Source: Lepidonotus clava (lineage: Eukaryota > Annelida > Polychaeta > Phyllodocida > Polynoidae). Taken from it: DNA of 64,000 bases. The stretch is taken from contig OW387135.1 of the NCBI GenBank assembly GCA_936440205.1, forward strand, positions 28,126,792 through 28,190,791, read 5' to 3'. Both the position numbers and the translations under genes were made by a program. Positions 18,231-31,010 of this stretch are shown piece by piece (positions within the stretch are counted from its first letter, which is position 1; every line of letters begins with the position of its first letter). The notes under the pieces were generated by a model, which saw nothing but the letters and a program-made list of their open reading frames with translations, did no database searches and was not told the origin of the DNA.

Positions 18231-19160
18231 GTGTACGTCTATAAATCCTTGACAAAGTACCTGTTGGCATGGCGTCTGAGGACCTGCTTTGGGGGCTTCA
18301 TGTCAGGTATGAAGAAAGGTGGTCGTTTGTGATGCAAGAGTTCAAAAGCCTTTCGTTGTTCTGATAACAACACTGAAGGAGAATTTGGGGGAGGGTGAGG
18401 ATCTGAAAGGTTATAATACCAAGGTAATACACAGTTCCTATATAAGTGTTTCCCGCCTTCCCTTCTCCTATAGCTTATAAGTGGTATCCCTGGGGTTGTT
18501 TGCACCAAAGAAAATTACAGAATTAAAGCTTAGCACCTAGCAACGAGGGGGTCCCGAATCCGAGAACATGAGGGTCCTGATTCGCTCGATCAGTACGACC
18601 GGAAATAATATGCCTTTGACAGAAACTTACTAGGAATGCAAGCAAAAGTTCAAGGAAGCTTTAAACATCAGAAATACATTTCGCCCCCATGGAAATTACA
18701 GAAACGATCGAAAAAAGAAGTTGGATTAGAAAAGACAATATGTTTGAACCCACATGGGCCATATAGCAAAGAAGGTAGATTTGGAAATACGGGTGCTCAC
18801 GAATCGTGCCTGTTATCGTGTACTGGTGTGCCACCTGGGTGCAGATATGATCAAATTTGAGTTTACAACCAAGCTTATGGGCACAGTTGATTGCACAAAG
18901 GGCGTATACTTCAGTCCTCCCTAAATACCTACACAGGTTTTGACCATACCAGCAGCAGGACTGTGAACATATAATCCCAGAGCAGGAGCTAACAACCTCT
19001 ATAAATACAAAGAGGCCAAAGTAGGGAAGGAGTCCAAATGTTCTTTTATAGCCACTACTTCTTTTTATAACCCTTTTATTTTTATTGAGGATTCTTGGGG
19101 CGGAAATTGAAATAACAGTGAAATGTGGCTGCAACAGTCTCACAAGTTGTGCGAGGGAGG
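18231..19160. other. Non-coding, nothing recognised
   Basis: The longest open frame (leftward 18661-19143, 160 codons) reads as a Cys- and hydrophobic-rich product with no motif I recognise and no splice or start context supporting it. I do not call it. Confidence 0.4.
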
Positions 19161-19176
19161 GTCAGGCGAGGGGTAT

Positions 19177-19480
19177 GTAGGTAGGTAGGTAGGGAGGGAG
19201 GTGGGTATAGTATTGCACAGTAGCTAAGTCATCAGTGCCAGGGTGTGATTTACCCAGGAGGCCAAGTGTGATTAATCTGGCAGCAGCTTTGTTGGCCACC
19301 AGCCGGGGAGAGGCCCCGAAAGTGATTAACTCCGGGCAGCACGCCGAGTGACCGGAATGGCTGCCCGGCGCGGGGTCTGCCGGCTGCCCGGGCATTGAAG
19401 CTGCCCCCAGAGAGGGTGCAGGCACATGGGGCACAGGTTGGCATGTAAACCAAGGTGTGTGGTGACTCAAGGGGCGCGTT
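19177..19480. promoter_or_regulatory. GC-rich regulatory-like block with three GTGATTWA sites
   Basis: A short (TAGG)n run (about 19177-19195) precedes a GC-rich stretch in which GTGATTTA (19245), GTGATTAATC (19268) and GTGATTAAC (19322) occur within 85 bp, alongside GC palindromes. The TGATTAA core fits homeodomain binding. Open frames here are GC shadows. Confidence 0.35.
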
Positions 19481-22400
19481 TTAGTTAAAGATAAAAGGGT
19501 GGTGGTGACTGAGAAAGGTATATGAAAAAAGTAGTAATTGGTAGGGTTAAGGAAAAGAGAAATTCCAGATCTCCCCTGTCACGGCGACATGTATGAACAC
19601 TGTAAGGGGTTTTGTATATAGGTATTAAATATCTATTTGGTATTTCATTATTTATGTTTTCTACTATAGCGTAACTGGCAAGCAAATGTCATATCAAAAA
19701 AGGTTAATATGGGTAGGTTACAAACGCCAGCATGTATTGGGTTTGAAATTAAATTGTATAGGTCACAACAACAAGACTTTTCAATCGGTATGACCACTAG
19801 ATCCCAGGCTCCTTAGTGTAAGTCAGTTACCGTTGTAAATATATACAGTTACCTGTTGAATTTGTTCACTAATACTATGTCAAGAACATTTAGAACTAGG
19901 CAGCCTGAATTCCCTAACAACATATTTAAAAGTCAGTTCACGCATAGTCTATTATTGTCTATGATAAAAGATGAAAAGATCATACTTATAAGAGGAAAAG
20001 ATACTATAAAAAGGGGCGGGAATCTATATACATATACCTTGGTGGACGTTTTTCATCTTTTTATATGCAGATGCAGTGATGTCACAACTTTTTTTTTCGC
20101 GTTGTCTGGAACCAAAAGCCGTGTACAATATATAGAATCAAACGAATATACCTCCGGCCTGTCCTCTATGGGCACACGGCCGGTGTCGGATTGTCCCTGT
20201 AGTATCTATATTTGATGTTGTCGCGATTCTAAGAAAGCCTTCTGTCTGGAAAGTTAGCCAAGTAAAATGGAGCAATGTATCTCGTTGCGTGGGTGCTAAA
20301 CGTTAACCGTTTTTTTAGAACTTTCTTGTGAGAAAAAGAACCTTTTGGTCTAATACAATTACTTCTTATCTGATAAAGATAATCAAATGGAAGAATAGCT
20401 TTTCTTCAACATTTTAGCTCTTTGGTTATACTCAAAGTAGTACCGAACCTCTCAAGCTCCACTTTTTTGTGATGTTGATAATTTTCTAAATATATATGTA
20501 GATGCTGCAATGCAGGCAGAATAGAAAGTGTTCCACCTCTCTCAATTCAATGGAAAGTTTTTTTTACTGAAATCATTCTTATAGTGGTTTAGTTCATGGA
20601 GCACGAAATCGATAGCCAAGGTTGACGTTCCCCATTTCCCTGCCGAAGTACGCTTAGCCATATAAGTCGTACGTTGTAGTGATAGGATTTCCTGGAGTCA
20701 CGGCGACGTTTGGTTTCTGTCATCTCTATTTGTGTGACATTCACCAGACCTCAATGGTACAAACATCTCCACTCCTCGAGTAAAACCCGAACCGCTCTCG
20801 ACCAGAATAACTGGCCCTGGAAAGGGAAGAAGCGATGTTTCATACGTTGATTTCAATAATGAGGTTTTTGCCCTGCGAATATTTGACATTGACATTGTCT
20901 GCCTCAGCAGTGAACGCATAAGGGAGATTGGTTTCACGCTTAAATGTGAACATTATCAAGATAGAAATATGAGGAAAGCCCACTACTGATAACATGTCCT
21001 GTTCGAGTTTCCCCAATATTACTTTGTATGTGGATCCATATTTCTGACTTAAGTGATATCCGTATTTGTTGTGGAAATAAATATTGTTTATAAGTATTCA
21101 ATTAAATCTGGTTCATCTGTTTAGAAAAGTTTGAAACATTTAGATCAAACCATGTTTTCGCTTGTCTGCCATACTGGTATACACCGTTTTCAATAGCAAA
21201 GAATTAGGTTAATAGAATAGGCCTGATCGAACCAAGCGATTGGGATATGGGTTCTAATCGGTTCAGGCCTAAATGATTTGGAACAAGTTGTCTATGTTAC
21301 GGTCACTGCGCAGGTTCGAGGAAAAGTGTTCCTCTATGAAAGTTGATAGTTCGTCTAAGGTCTGCGCATAGGTGTGAACTGACCTATTTTTGGTATAATG
21401 AGTGCGCTGTAGAGTTTACTATTGAAATATAGAGCAAAATGTATGTATGACTAGACCTATTCGAACTGCCAGAGTTTGACATATAAGGCTGATTTGATGG
21501 TTCTTGTATTAAAGAAAACATTGTAATTTTATTTCCATAAATTACAGATTCCATGTATGTTTCTGGATACATTTATATGCACCAAATGATATTAGTCTTT
21601 TTAACTCTGATGCTCTGAGGGCTAGCCCTCCTCCTGTGAGTTTATAAGTGCATGGTGTGCAGGCCCTCTGTCAACCCCTCCCTCATTGATGGGCCCCTAA
21701 AAAAGAATCCGGCCAAATAGAGTTATCCAAGCCTTTCCTAACACTTCAAGAGAATTGGATACCGCTGCCCCCTTAGATTCGGGAATTGTCGATCATAGTT
21801 TGATAAAATAACAGTGTGACTCTTAGGGGTTGGGCACGATTTCTCATTAAAGATTTTACCAGGTCAGGTGGGAGGGTTTGTCTCCCCATAGATTCGATCA
21901 TTGTGCTTTTTACAAGTCAAAACACATCCGCTGGTCCTTATATACGTAAAATACTGCTGAGCAGATCTTAAACTCTACTGATCAGCATTGTCTCTCAGAT
22001 AACGCCACAGGTTACTTATTATCAATGGTGCAAACATTGCATCTCACATGGATTGTGAAAAAAATGTACTTGGAGGAGATCAGGTCTCCGAAGGAAAAAG
22101 TGTAAAAGATATCGTGCCATATCAGAAATTAAAGATAAAACCTTTTCAGTTGTCCCTAGCGTAACAATATGAATAGCTTAACCTATACCCTAAATAATGT
22201 GGTTAGTTTAACTGAGATATAGGCTAAGTTAAACAATATCTACTAAGATAAATGAAACCTAGAGCGTTTGGCATATATATCAGGAAAAATACAAGACTCA
22301 GTAATGGATTGAGACATAAAAGAAGACAAATCCAGTTAGTCCATGAGAGCGCTTTCGCCAGGGAAAGATATGAAAGCAGTTCCTTTTGAGTCAATGCAGA

Positions 22401-22680
22401 ACAAGCATATTTTACTTTACAGCAAGAGCTATTGCTTGACATTTGCCTTTTTAGACGTAACTACTACTCAGTATAAGTTGCTATTGGAAAGCCTGATTAA
22501 ATCTCGATCCCTTTATGCCAGTAGGGAGGCTTACGTGTACTCGTTTTGTATGAAACACTAGATGGAAAACACTGGAGAAGGCGACCTTTTATCTGCAAAC
22601 AAATGCTTTGGGCAATAGGCAGCGACAGGTGCATAGAGCCAGGAATAGATAGGACAGTTGGACAACCACTCGAGTCGTTA
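19481..22680. other. AT-rich DNA without genes
   Basis: 3.2 kb with no supported gene. It holds one imperfect hairpin at 21219-21270, built from AGGCCT, GAAC and CGATT on the left and AATCG, GTTC and AGGCCT on the right, with short bulges. Open frames up to 119 codons (19856-20215) have no resemblance to any family. Confidence 0.4.
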
Positions 22681-22689
22681 AGCCGGGTC

Positions 22690-22920
22690 GCCATGGCTAG
22701 AGCTGCTCGTTCTGGCCTTGTCAGACGTATAATGAATTTAGCGCCCGCCGAGCTGCTCGCCCTATCACAGGCGAGCTGCTCGCAGCGGTCTGCGGGGGAG
22801 ATCAAGCCGCCCACCCGCCCTGGCCGCAGCCACTCTCCACCCCTGGCCCGGTGGTCGCTGTCCGTCGCGGGGCGGAAACTATGCCAGCACGTAATTGCAG
22901 TGTAATGGCAGTTGGCCTCG
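22690..22920. promoter_or_regulatory. GC-rich block with three GAGCTGCTCG copies
   Basis: GAGCTGCTCG occurs at 22700-22709, 22750-22759 and 22773-22782, all in the same orientation within 83 bp. The motif is a near palindrome (GAGC-N-GCTC) and recurs elsewhere in the window. The surrounding 230 bp are CpG-rich. The overlapping open frames on both strands (22497-22814 and 22546-22905) are not recognisable proteins. Confidence 0.35.
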
Positions 22921-24100
22921 TCTATTTTCCGTGGTGTGTTTTTTTCCCTCTTTTCACCTGGCCACTAACAAGGAAAGCAGGGTTGTCAGTGGCCCCGGCT
23001 GCCCACAGTTTGTGTCAGCCTTGTTAGAAAAACGACGAATGGCCAACTCTTGATTACATACTATGTGGACGTCCCTTCTCCCCTAAGCCCCTGATTTCGC
23101 TCTCACCAGAGCCTCAACTTTTATGAGGTAACAAATCAAAGATAAAAACATACAATTTTTGTGCCCAGGAATTGCTTCGATGTAATCTAGTTCCGCCTCC
23201 CAATTTTCCCGGAATAAAAAGCATTGGGAAAACAGTGTATACTCTGTGCAGAATTAGTGTCAGTAGCAGTGGTTGAACGGTGGTAAATCAGTGTGTCCGA
23301 AATATTTAAATGAGGTAGAGTGTACCATCTTTTAGTGTTTCAGTAGCACAGTTGAATATTTTGGACATGCTGATTCAGAAAGTGTCCACTGGCATTTGTT
23401 TCGGAATTGTACAACTGTTCACGCTTTTTTCGACAGAAATCGAGGGGGGGGGGGGGGAGAAATGCGGCTAATTAAATTTCATAATAGAAAATGTTACTAA
23501 GACTCTTTCCGACGTCAATGATGTTTGAGTGTAGTGTCGCGATATATATTCGGTCCAGGGAGTATGAAGCGGAAGTTATGGAAACATAGAACAGCTAGCG
23601 TCCAATTTCCTATGTTTCTGCTTGTAAGTGTAACATTTTACTCCTTTATAAATTTCGCAGTGAAAAAAACATGAGAGCAAATAACATCTCATCGGATACA
23701 CTTAATAGAAACTGTCCCCTTTTCTTTTTTAAGAAACTGTCCACTTGTCTTATAAATAAAACCGTCTACTTCTCCTATATAAAAAGTGCCTTTTCCCTGT
23801 TTGCAACAAAAAGAAACAAAAAACACAAGAGTCTAGCTTCCACGTGTAAACGTACACATACTTTTTGTATGTCGGGCTGCGAGGCCCTGAGTAGAAGATA
23901 TAAATAGACTAAATGCAATATCCACGACTCTCCTAGTTGCTCTCTAGTATGTAAATAATCGACAGTTAGAGGTTTTTCACTTTTCCAATATCTGCAGGCG
24001 GGAGGCATTCACGAACTGTGCCTGGGGAAGCCGAGCCCCCAGTCGGGAGCGGGGAAATCACAGTATGCTACAAGTCAATAAATATTAATCCCGATTGGAT
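22921..24100. other. Non-coding with a G(14) run
   Basis: Contains an uninterrupted G run at 23444-23457. No gene or element supported. Confidence 0.4.
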
Positions 24101-24370
24101 GGTCACTTAAGTGGAAAGGCAAGACGGGGTGGGTGCGGGCGGGCATTAGGCGGGCCCGGTTCGGTTTTCAGTCGGCCAAATAGAAAAAGGTGTCGGCTGA
24201 CGGGGGCGGGCGGGGCCTGGCGCTGGTAATTGGTAGATTTAGGTGAATTGGCATGTCACGCGGGTCCCGGCGGAGGACACCCGAAGACTGCATGAATCCT
24301 ACATGACTGCGCCTTCCGCGGGGGGCCGCCGCCAGGGGGGAGTGTAGGGGGGGGGGGGGGTACGTCAGGG
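24100..24370 (+). other. G-rich stretch with possible G-quadruplexes
   Basis: Many G-runs of three or more on the + strand (GGGGTGGGTGCGGGCGGG near 24127, GGGGGCGGGCGGGG near 24202) and a G(14) run at 24347-24360. CpG-rich. It could be a CpG island, or simply G-rich DNA; no transcript is recognisable. Confidence 0.35.
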
Positions 24371-26470
24371 AAAAGGTGTGCGTGCACTGCTAGAGATACG
24401 ACGTGCAACTGGCTATAAAGACTGAATAGCAGGACCCTATAAATAATATTCCCAGGGCCTATTGCGTCCTATATTTTTTAGCTCGCCCAACATTCACCTC
24501 TATTTTCCAAAATTTACAATATATGATTTCGCATTTCTCGTTTGGATTTCGTTTAAAGAATTATTTTGTATCAATGGATGTGCCTGTGCATATAATCAAA
24601 AGTAACTATTTGTAATGGATCAACTCCAGTTAAAATATCTGTTGAAATCCTCTTTCTGAGTGTCCATATTTTGTTGTTGTCTGATTCCATCTTTCTTTCT
24701 ATGAATTATTGGTCAGATCAGATCTAGAACTATGGTCTGACAATATTTTTATGGTCACACCTGTTGAATCATCGCCGACGTTTTCCTAAAGACATATTGG
24801 TTGTGGAGAGCATCCTTGTAAATTTTCTCATAATATAAGTGAGTGTATATTGTACATATTAGTAGTAGACCAAGATCAGATAAAGCCTAGCAGTCTCAAC
24901 CTCAGCTCCGGGGCTAAATTATTTTTTTCCCTATTTTTCGCCAGGTAGGAAGGATTAATATCAAGAGGGAGCTTCTAACTTCTTGGTTTACCAGGTTGAA
25001 TTCAGTGATGTTAACCCTGACCTTCCTTAAGTTCTGTTTTTTTTCTCCTTGTAAAGAACTACCAAACTAACGGTTCGTACTTCCTCTTTTCCATCTCGTA
25101 ACATCAATCTTGAATTTGTCTTTGAATACGGAGATATTGATAGGTACAATTTTGAAACCCAATAAATTGTATCAATTCGGATACTTGACCATATTGAAAT
25201 TTTCGCTTGAAAGGTACTTTACTTGTCAGAAAACCGGTAAATATAATCATATTTATAACTGTCCAAACGAGTGTTCTATCAGTCTGCTGGACCTCCTCTG
25301 TCATGGCGAACTCCTACCTCCCCTCCTCCAGTTCCCCACCTCCACCCACCCACCCTTTGGTCGCAGTGATCTATTGGTTTGGCCTTGTCGGTGGCGCCCC
25401 CCTTCGGCCCCCCTTCAAACCTCTCCACACCCTGTCCGCACACCTGCCCACCAGTCTCCAGTAGCCAGGAATGCCGCCCACCAATTGATTTTCACTTTTT
25501 TCTGCCCTTCCATCGGAGCATCGGATGTCTGTCGCTCGTTTGGGTCATGTTTTCACGCCGACTGCCTTTTCTTTCGGTCCCCATTTTCTGCTCACTCTCT
25601 CATGCTGTCGGCTATTTGCGGGGTTTTACGGTATTATTCCGCCAATCAAGACACGTAAACGTTGATTACGGGCAGGACAGGTCCGTTGTGACAAATTTGG
25701 TCAACTATAATACAATTTCATGGTCGCGTAAAACAGTTATGAAATGAGAAGAAAATATGATAAAAACTGAAAGAAAATAATGGCGAACTGTTGACAATAT
25801 TGGGAATATTCCAGCTTTAGGGCTTTAAATAAAAATAGGGTGTAGGTGATGGGAGACCTTATCTATGATTGGTTTTCTTATCACCCTGCTGCGCCAGTAT
25901 CTGGACTGATTTGACGGCAGGGTAGACCTGACGTCACTAGGACGGGTTCACGAGTTCGAAAATAGGGACGCCAACGTTACGTTTGAATGCTCAATATGAT
26001 TTTTCTGTTTAAAAAAAATCTGTCAGTTTATAATCGTTCTTTTACAAACTTTTTACTAAATAGGATTGATTTATATTTCCTAAAAAAAAAATGAATCGGT
26101 TGAGCTAATTTATATAAGATATGTAAGCTAGAAGGTCAGATCGTAGAACATTGAAATTGAGTAGTTCAACACGTATAAATAATTAATATACGCGTGACGT
26201 CGCCCTCACACAACTCCCCAGGATGTTTTGTTACTGGTTACGACTCGGGACTTTAAGCCACATATATCTATGATAACCCACCATGATTAGGCCATATTCA
26301 TACAGATGTACTAGTTTAAGGATTCCCAGGCCCTGGAGAATCCATATATCACTGGGTATCATTCTATACAGTGGCCAGGGGAGAGAATTCACCGTACACA
26401 GGAAATGTGTTTAAAATCACATTTAGTTTCACTGACATTATGACTCCCTGAAAACTAATGCCTACCTCGT
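24371..26470. other. Non-coding; one CRE
   Basis: Includes an open frame of 182 codons (25110-25658) whose right half is Pro/Ser-rich GC DNA; it lacks a recognisable domain and overlaps others in different frames, so I do not call it. A TGACGTCA lies at 25929-25936. ACCCTGCTG-type text around 25880 recurs inverted near 33075 (14 bases, TTATCACCCTGCTG), possibly by chance. Confidence 0.4.
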
Positions 26471-26654
26471 AACGTATATCACATCCAATAAGAAAATTGT
26501 ACATGTCTTATCATGGAGAGGGATGGTTGTTTGCAGGCTTCACATTATTCGGTTATTCCTAACGTATATATATCACATCCAATAAGAAAATTGTACATGT
26601 CTTATCATGGAGAGGGATGGTTGTTTGCAGGCTTCACATTATTCGGTTATTCCT
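26471..26654. repeat. Recent tandem duplication, 90-94 bp, two copies
   Basis: The unit starts AACGTATATC and ends GGTTATTCCT. Copy 1 is 26471-26560 and copy 2 is 26561-26654. They are identical apart from four extra bases (TATA) in copy 2, so the duplication is recent. A partial third start (AACGTATAC) follows at 26655. No coding content. Confidence 0.85.
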
Positions 26655-26999
26655 AACGTATACGTAATTAGAAGTTGGTTTCGAGGTAACCTGTGATGAA
26701 TTAAGCACGTGCCGAATATGAAGAAAGCATGGGAAATATAATTTCCAAGCAGTACTAATATCCAAAATAATGACAGATTTGGATTCTCGTCCCATCATGC
26801 TGATAAAAAGAACCAAATATTAAGGATGAAAATGTCCATTAAACGAATTGCCAATTTGTGTTATTAAAAAAGTGAAGAAAAACGTAGAAAGTTGCGTGGG
26901 CGTTTAGGCTGAGGTTTTTTCCTTTCACGTTCCACGCAGGATATACAGCCCCCCTAGTTTAAGGGCTTAAAGGGGGAGAGGAAGCAGTAGAAAAGGAGG

Positions 27000-27420
27000 G
27001 GGTCGTTCGAGAACTTAGTTCTTAACGATGCCGCATGCGCTCAATGACCTTCACTTAGGGTCAGTCCGTCTACAAAATGTCGGCTGCTGCATGCACTTCC
27101 GGCGGGGGCGTCCCCCAGCCCGAGCGCCGCCTAGCGTCTCCTGTCTGAAACACCTGCTTCAAGCTTTCTGCAGTGAATGAGAAAATAGGGCCTCGTTGGT
27201 GGCTGGCCAGGGCGGGCCACAAAGCATACGTGGTCAGTGCTTTTGTGGCGATGATTTATGGATGGATCTTATTGTTAATTGCTGTCTTCCCGCCTTGTCA
27301 CCTTGCCAATGGGGCCCACCAGCCCTTCCTCTGACGTCACGGGTTCATGTGGATCACGTGACCTTTGCCTGGGGTGCCCCCTAGCGGGCGGATGTCAGTT
27401 GATGTGATGTTAGGCAAAGT
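27000..27420. promoter_or_regulatory. Promoter-like island: ETS, CRE, E-box
   Basis: A GC-rich block with GCATGCGC (near 27032), CACTTCCGGCGG (ETS type, near 27095), CCAAT (near 27306), TGACGTCA (27332-27339) and ATCACGTGAC (27353-27362). The mix is typical of broad animal promoters. The nearby open frame (27196-27384) has no family match, so any transcript start here is unassigned. Confidence 0.35.
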
Positions 27421-27600
27421 GCCCTTCGTTTGGGGCCTGAGTTATGGAACAAACAGAAAGTTTATGGGGTAAATTTATTAAAGGGGTCTGTTATTCCACA
27501 GGGTAACAGACTCACCAATGATAGGGTTTATCGCCATAAGGGCACAAACAGGTACTCACTGGATATAGATATCTATCAAAATACAATTTCGGCCGCAAAA

Positions 27601-27713
27601 TATGATACACTGAGGGAGAGAACTTGGACATCAGTTTATTCACAGGTTTCACTGCCCTGAAGTATGATACACTGAGGGAGAGAACTTGGTCAGCAGCTTA
27701 TTAACTGGTTTCA
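27601..27713. repeat. Tandem duplication, 62-bp period
   Basis: TATGATACACTGAGGGAGAG followed by AACTTGG occurs at 27601 and 27663. The remainder of each unit (CAGTTTATTCACAGGTTTCAC against CAGCTTATTAACTGGTTTCAC, shown in part) has diverged slightly. Two copies only. Confidence 0.8.
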
Positions 27714-29000
27714 CGTTCTGTTTCAAACTCCATGCCCTCAAACGGAGAGAATTACAAGACAAGCTCAAACAGCGCTGTGTCACGTTGTGTATTATTGAGG
27801 TAATGACGTTAACTGCACATGTTAGGTGAACGGAAGAATGGATAACTTTTGAAAAGATGGAGTTTCTGTGTGCACAACGCGTTCAGCCTGACGCATATGA
27901 CCCAATCGGACCCAATATTCCCGGGCTGGGGGCGCGACTTAGCCACAGGGTTACCGGGATGTGTGGGCCTAATACGGAGGGAAATAATCCCTTTTCAGCA
28001 ACCTATATGGGTGTATTTTCATGGGACTTACCTCTTTAAGGGTATGTTTGGAGGCCATTGATGCTGAAGTCCAATAGAGTGCGTTTTAACTACCGATGCT
28101 ACCGCCCTTGTACTCATGACATATAATCTGGACCACTGAATCAAGACAACGAAAATGAATAGAAATGAATAGAATACAAAATTTTCGAATTATTTGTTCA
28201 TACTTATGCGACAGTTTTTAATTTGAAAATGAAAGCTCTTGAAATAATGTTTAGGATACTACCATAGAAACCAAATCATCGTTTAATTAATGTATAAGAA
28301 AGCCAAGTCAAGTAAATTACAAACATTCGGCTGCCGGGTGCATTCACCGTGAAAGTATACAGAACTAGTTCAAGATCCACTCATTTTAAGATTGATTAAG
28401 TATATTCCAATAAAGATTACATTGCATGTTCAATAAAACATGTACACTGATAATATTTGTATCAAATAACATTCTATGATATCTGCAAACTAGTTGCCGA
28501 GCGCTCCAAGCCCATCAATCACCGATTTATATTGATGGTGTATACCGAATGTTCGTCTTTTTTTGTTTAAATAATCACATACCATAGATTTCACTTGGTT
28601 GCATCATGGCAACAGCCGGTTGTCACAAAAAGGTATAGGGGCAGATTCTACAGGTACCTTTAGGTACGTGCGCTCACAAATGTAAATCTATAGAGATTCC
28701 ACAGATTTATGGACGCTTCCAGTCTATTTCAATAGTCTGATAGTGTGCGTAGTGGTTCATGTTGCCAATTAGCTCTAAAAGAAACATTTCTGAACGTTTG
28801 TTGCATGGACGTTTTACAGAGAGCAATTCCTCTTTTTTTTGGCCCTACCGGTATAGGCCTATATATATGTGTCGTTATGCCCACATACAACCATTGGGAC
28901 TAAATCTTGGAATGTAGATTGGTGTCACTGTTAAAAGTTCATTCACATTTCAGAAATCAACAAACACCATACAGCAGAAAAAAACACGGTTGTGACTTTC
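27714..29000. other. AT-rich DNA, nothing recognised
   Basis: No supported gene or repeat over about 1.3 kb. Open frames of up to 70 codons near 27849-28061 overlap in two frames and have no resemblance to known proteins. Confidence 0.4.
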
Positions 29001-29019
29001 TGACTCCATCCATAGCATA

Positions 29020-29120
29020 CACCAGATGATGGCTACGTCGCATTGGCGACCTGTGATGTACGTGCGACGTAGGTCGCCACAGGATGTGTCGGTCGCATGC
29101 GTGGCTACATTAGGGTCCAC
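29020..29120. repeat. GTCGC-rich inverted repeat (possible MITE remnant)
   Basis: GGCGACCT (29045-29052) faces AGGTCGCC (29071-29078) across an 18-base loop that itself contains GCGACGT. GCTACGTCGC and GGTCGCATGCG flank it. Similar GCGACGT text occurs at 41520-41550. Dense repeated GTCGC/GCGAC words are typical of some palindromic non-autonomous elements, but borders and family are unclear. Confidence 0.35.
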
Positions 29121-29214
29121 AGTGGCCAACAAGGGGTGTCAGGGGGCCTGCTGATTGGTCGCTGGCACCCGACCAGCCGTTGGGCGTCTTTTTATAGCAG
29201 TGTTTACTGGGGCG

Positions 29215-29330
29215 GTGAGCGCCCACGTCGGGCCGAGCTGCTCGCCTCGGTTAGGGCCATTTAGAGCTGCTCACCGCATGTGGACCAAACGTCATAGAGG
29301 TCAGCGGGAAACAAATCGGGTTTAAATTGT
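29215..29330. promoter_or_regulatory. Block with two GAGCTGCTC copies
   Basis: GAGCTGCTCG (29235-29244) and GAGCTGCTCA (29264-29273) lie 29 bp apart in the same orientation in GC-rich DNA. This is the same near-palindrome as the cluster at 22.7 kb. Confidence 0.35.
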
Positions 29331-30650
29331 GCAGTTTCTGGGTTCAGACTCAAAGGTGTGCAATAGGGATGTATCCAGTGTTTAGAAGAAAACAAAACAA
29401 AGGAAAGAGGAGGGAAAAACAGGTGGGGAAGGGGTCAGTATCTAAGCTATATACTAAAACATCGTGCATTTGCATGCACGCATGCAACGTCTTTTTTTCG
29501 TCTGTAGTCTTAGTCAAAAGGGGTGGTGTGTGGCGAAGTCAGGACCCCCTGCATCCCCCATGGATTAGCCCCTGTAGAAACGTGGTGGTTGGAGGGGATT
29601 ATTTGTGTATAAATTCATTTAATGCATAGTGAAGCGGGATGAAATGGAGCAAGGCAAGATGACTATATGGAATAAAAGATGGTCCTGAGCCAGGCAATCA
29701 GGAAAGCTCGAACTACATTATTTTAGTCAGTAGGGTCTTGCCAGGAAATGCAAAGGAAGGTACCATAATCAAACCAATAAATTATCAAACGGTAAAAACA
29801 ATGTTTAATGGAAAATATTCACGGAGCGATGTATTCTATGATCAGAAAATTTGGAATAAAATATCTCTACCATTCGCGGAAGTCGTAAAGAAAGGAGTTG
29901 CGCACATTCATTTGATTGGTTTAGTCCGACCAAAAAGACTAGGATGCATAGACATCTGTAAGTAATTATCTAGAGGCTGAGTAAAAGGAGAACGAATTCC
30001 AATCGAGGTAGAGAACAGGGTTTTAGTCAAGTGCATTGACGTGATTTGCAGAAGTAAATTGTCATCAATAAGAGAATATCAAATGAGGGGTAGGGGGGGT
30101 ACTGAGCGGAAGAAGGCGGCCAAGGGGACTTTGTTAGCCCTGGAGGACTGGTGGGGGTGGGCGTGGAGGTCCAATCATATGAGCAGGAGACGACAGGTCG
30201 GTAAATCTAGGTACGGATTGTTTGATGTCCCCCTGCCTTTGATCGCCATTAGCCTTATATTTGATACATGATACACATGCTTTGTGTCTGTATAGTCACA
30301 CCACCCACCTACCCACCCTTGTAGTATATAGGTCTAGTAAACGTACCATGAGCTTCCTCACCAAGGACAATGACTCTATGTTGCCAAACTTTGGAGATGT
30401 TTACCACCCAATACATTCACCTATTTCTTCACATCTTTCTGTTATTGTTACACCATTGCCATTCAGGCAAAACACAATTATTTTACATCCACATCATAAG
30501 AATAATTCTTCAAAAGGTGAGAAATACCAAAAGTACGAGCTTCTATTTTTCCATGATGGCCTCTTAGCGTAATTTCTTTTCGTGTATAGGTACGCCATTG
30601 TAGCATTTTAAATCCTGTACACCAACGTGAATAATTACTTTGTCTTTGAT
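29331..30650. other. Non-coding, nothing recognised
   Basis: Several open frames of 65-103 codons overlap each other and have no motif. No element supported. Confidence 0.4.
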
Positions 30651-31010
30651 TTGATTAGGGCCAGGCCCCCAGCTGTGATTCGGCATACAGTATAAGAAAT
30701 GACAGACACAGTGACAGGCCTATTTACGGTCGGACTGCCTTCTGTTTGACAAACCCCAGTTAGAATGGTATTGTAATTACTCCTGAAGAGCACCACGGCG
30801 TCAAACAGTAACCTGAGGCAAAACCCAAACCTCCTCGGTCGGCGGAATTAGATCACGGAGCAACACGGAGAACATGTTGTTTCCCCACTCTATCAAAGTG
30901 CATTAGTTACATTGTTGCCGAATTCAGAGCACCGTTGGGAGACAATGGAAAATGTGAGGCCCTAAGTGAGGTTTGTGTGGGAATCTTTGATGTGTTACAC
31001 CAGGCCTGAG
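30651..31010. promoter_or_regulatory. Candidate enhancer-like block
   Basis: A dense mix of site-like words: TTTGATTAGG, two TGACAG (TALE-homeodomain type), ACATTGTTG and GACAATGG (SOX type), and CATTAGTTAC. Free of stop-poor frames, moderately GC-rich in AT-rich surroundings. It resembles conserved non-coding elements near developmental genes, but conservation cannot be tested here. Confidence 0.3.

Noticed and set aside
18661-19143. Leftward open frame of 160 codons
   Set aside because: Cys- and hydrophobic-rich but no motif I know; no splice sites or promoter support.
20419-20429. TCTTTGGTTAT, identical to the first 11 bases of miR-9
   Set aside because: The rest of the mature sequence does not match and no hairpin partner is nearby.
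25110-25747. Open frame of 182 codons
   Set aside because: The left half is AT-rich and featureless, the right half is Pro/Ser-rich GC DNA open in three frames. No recognisable domain.
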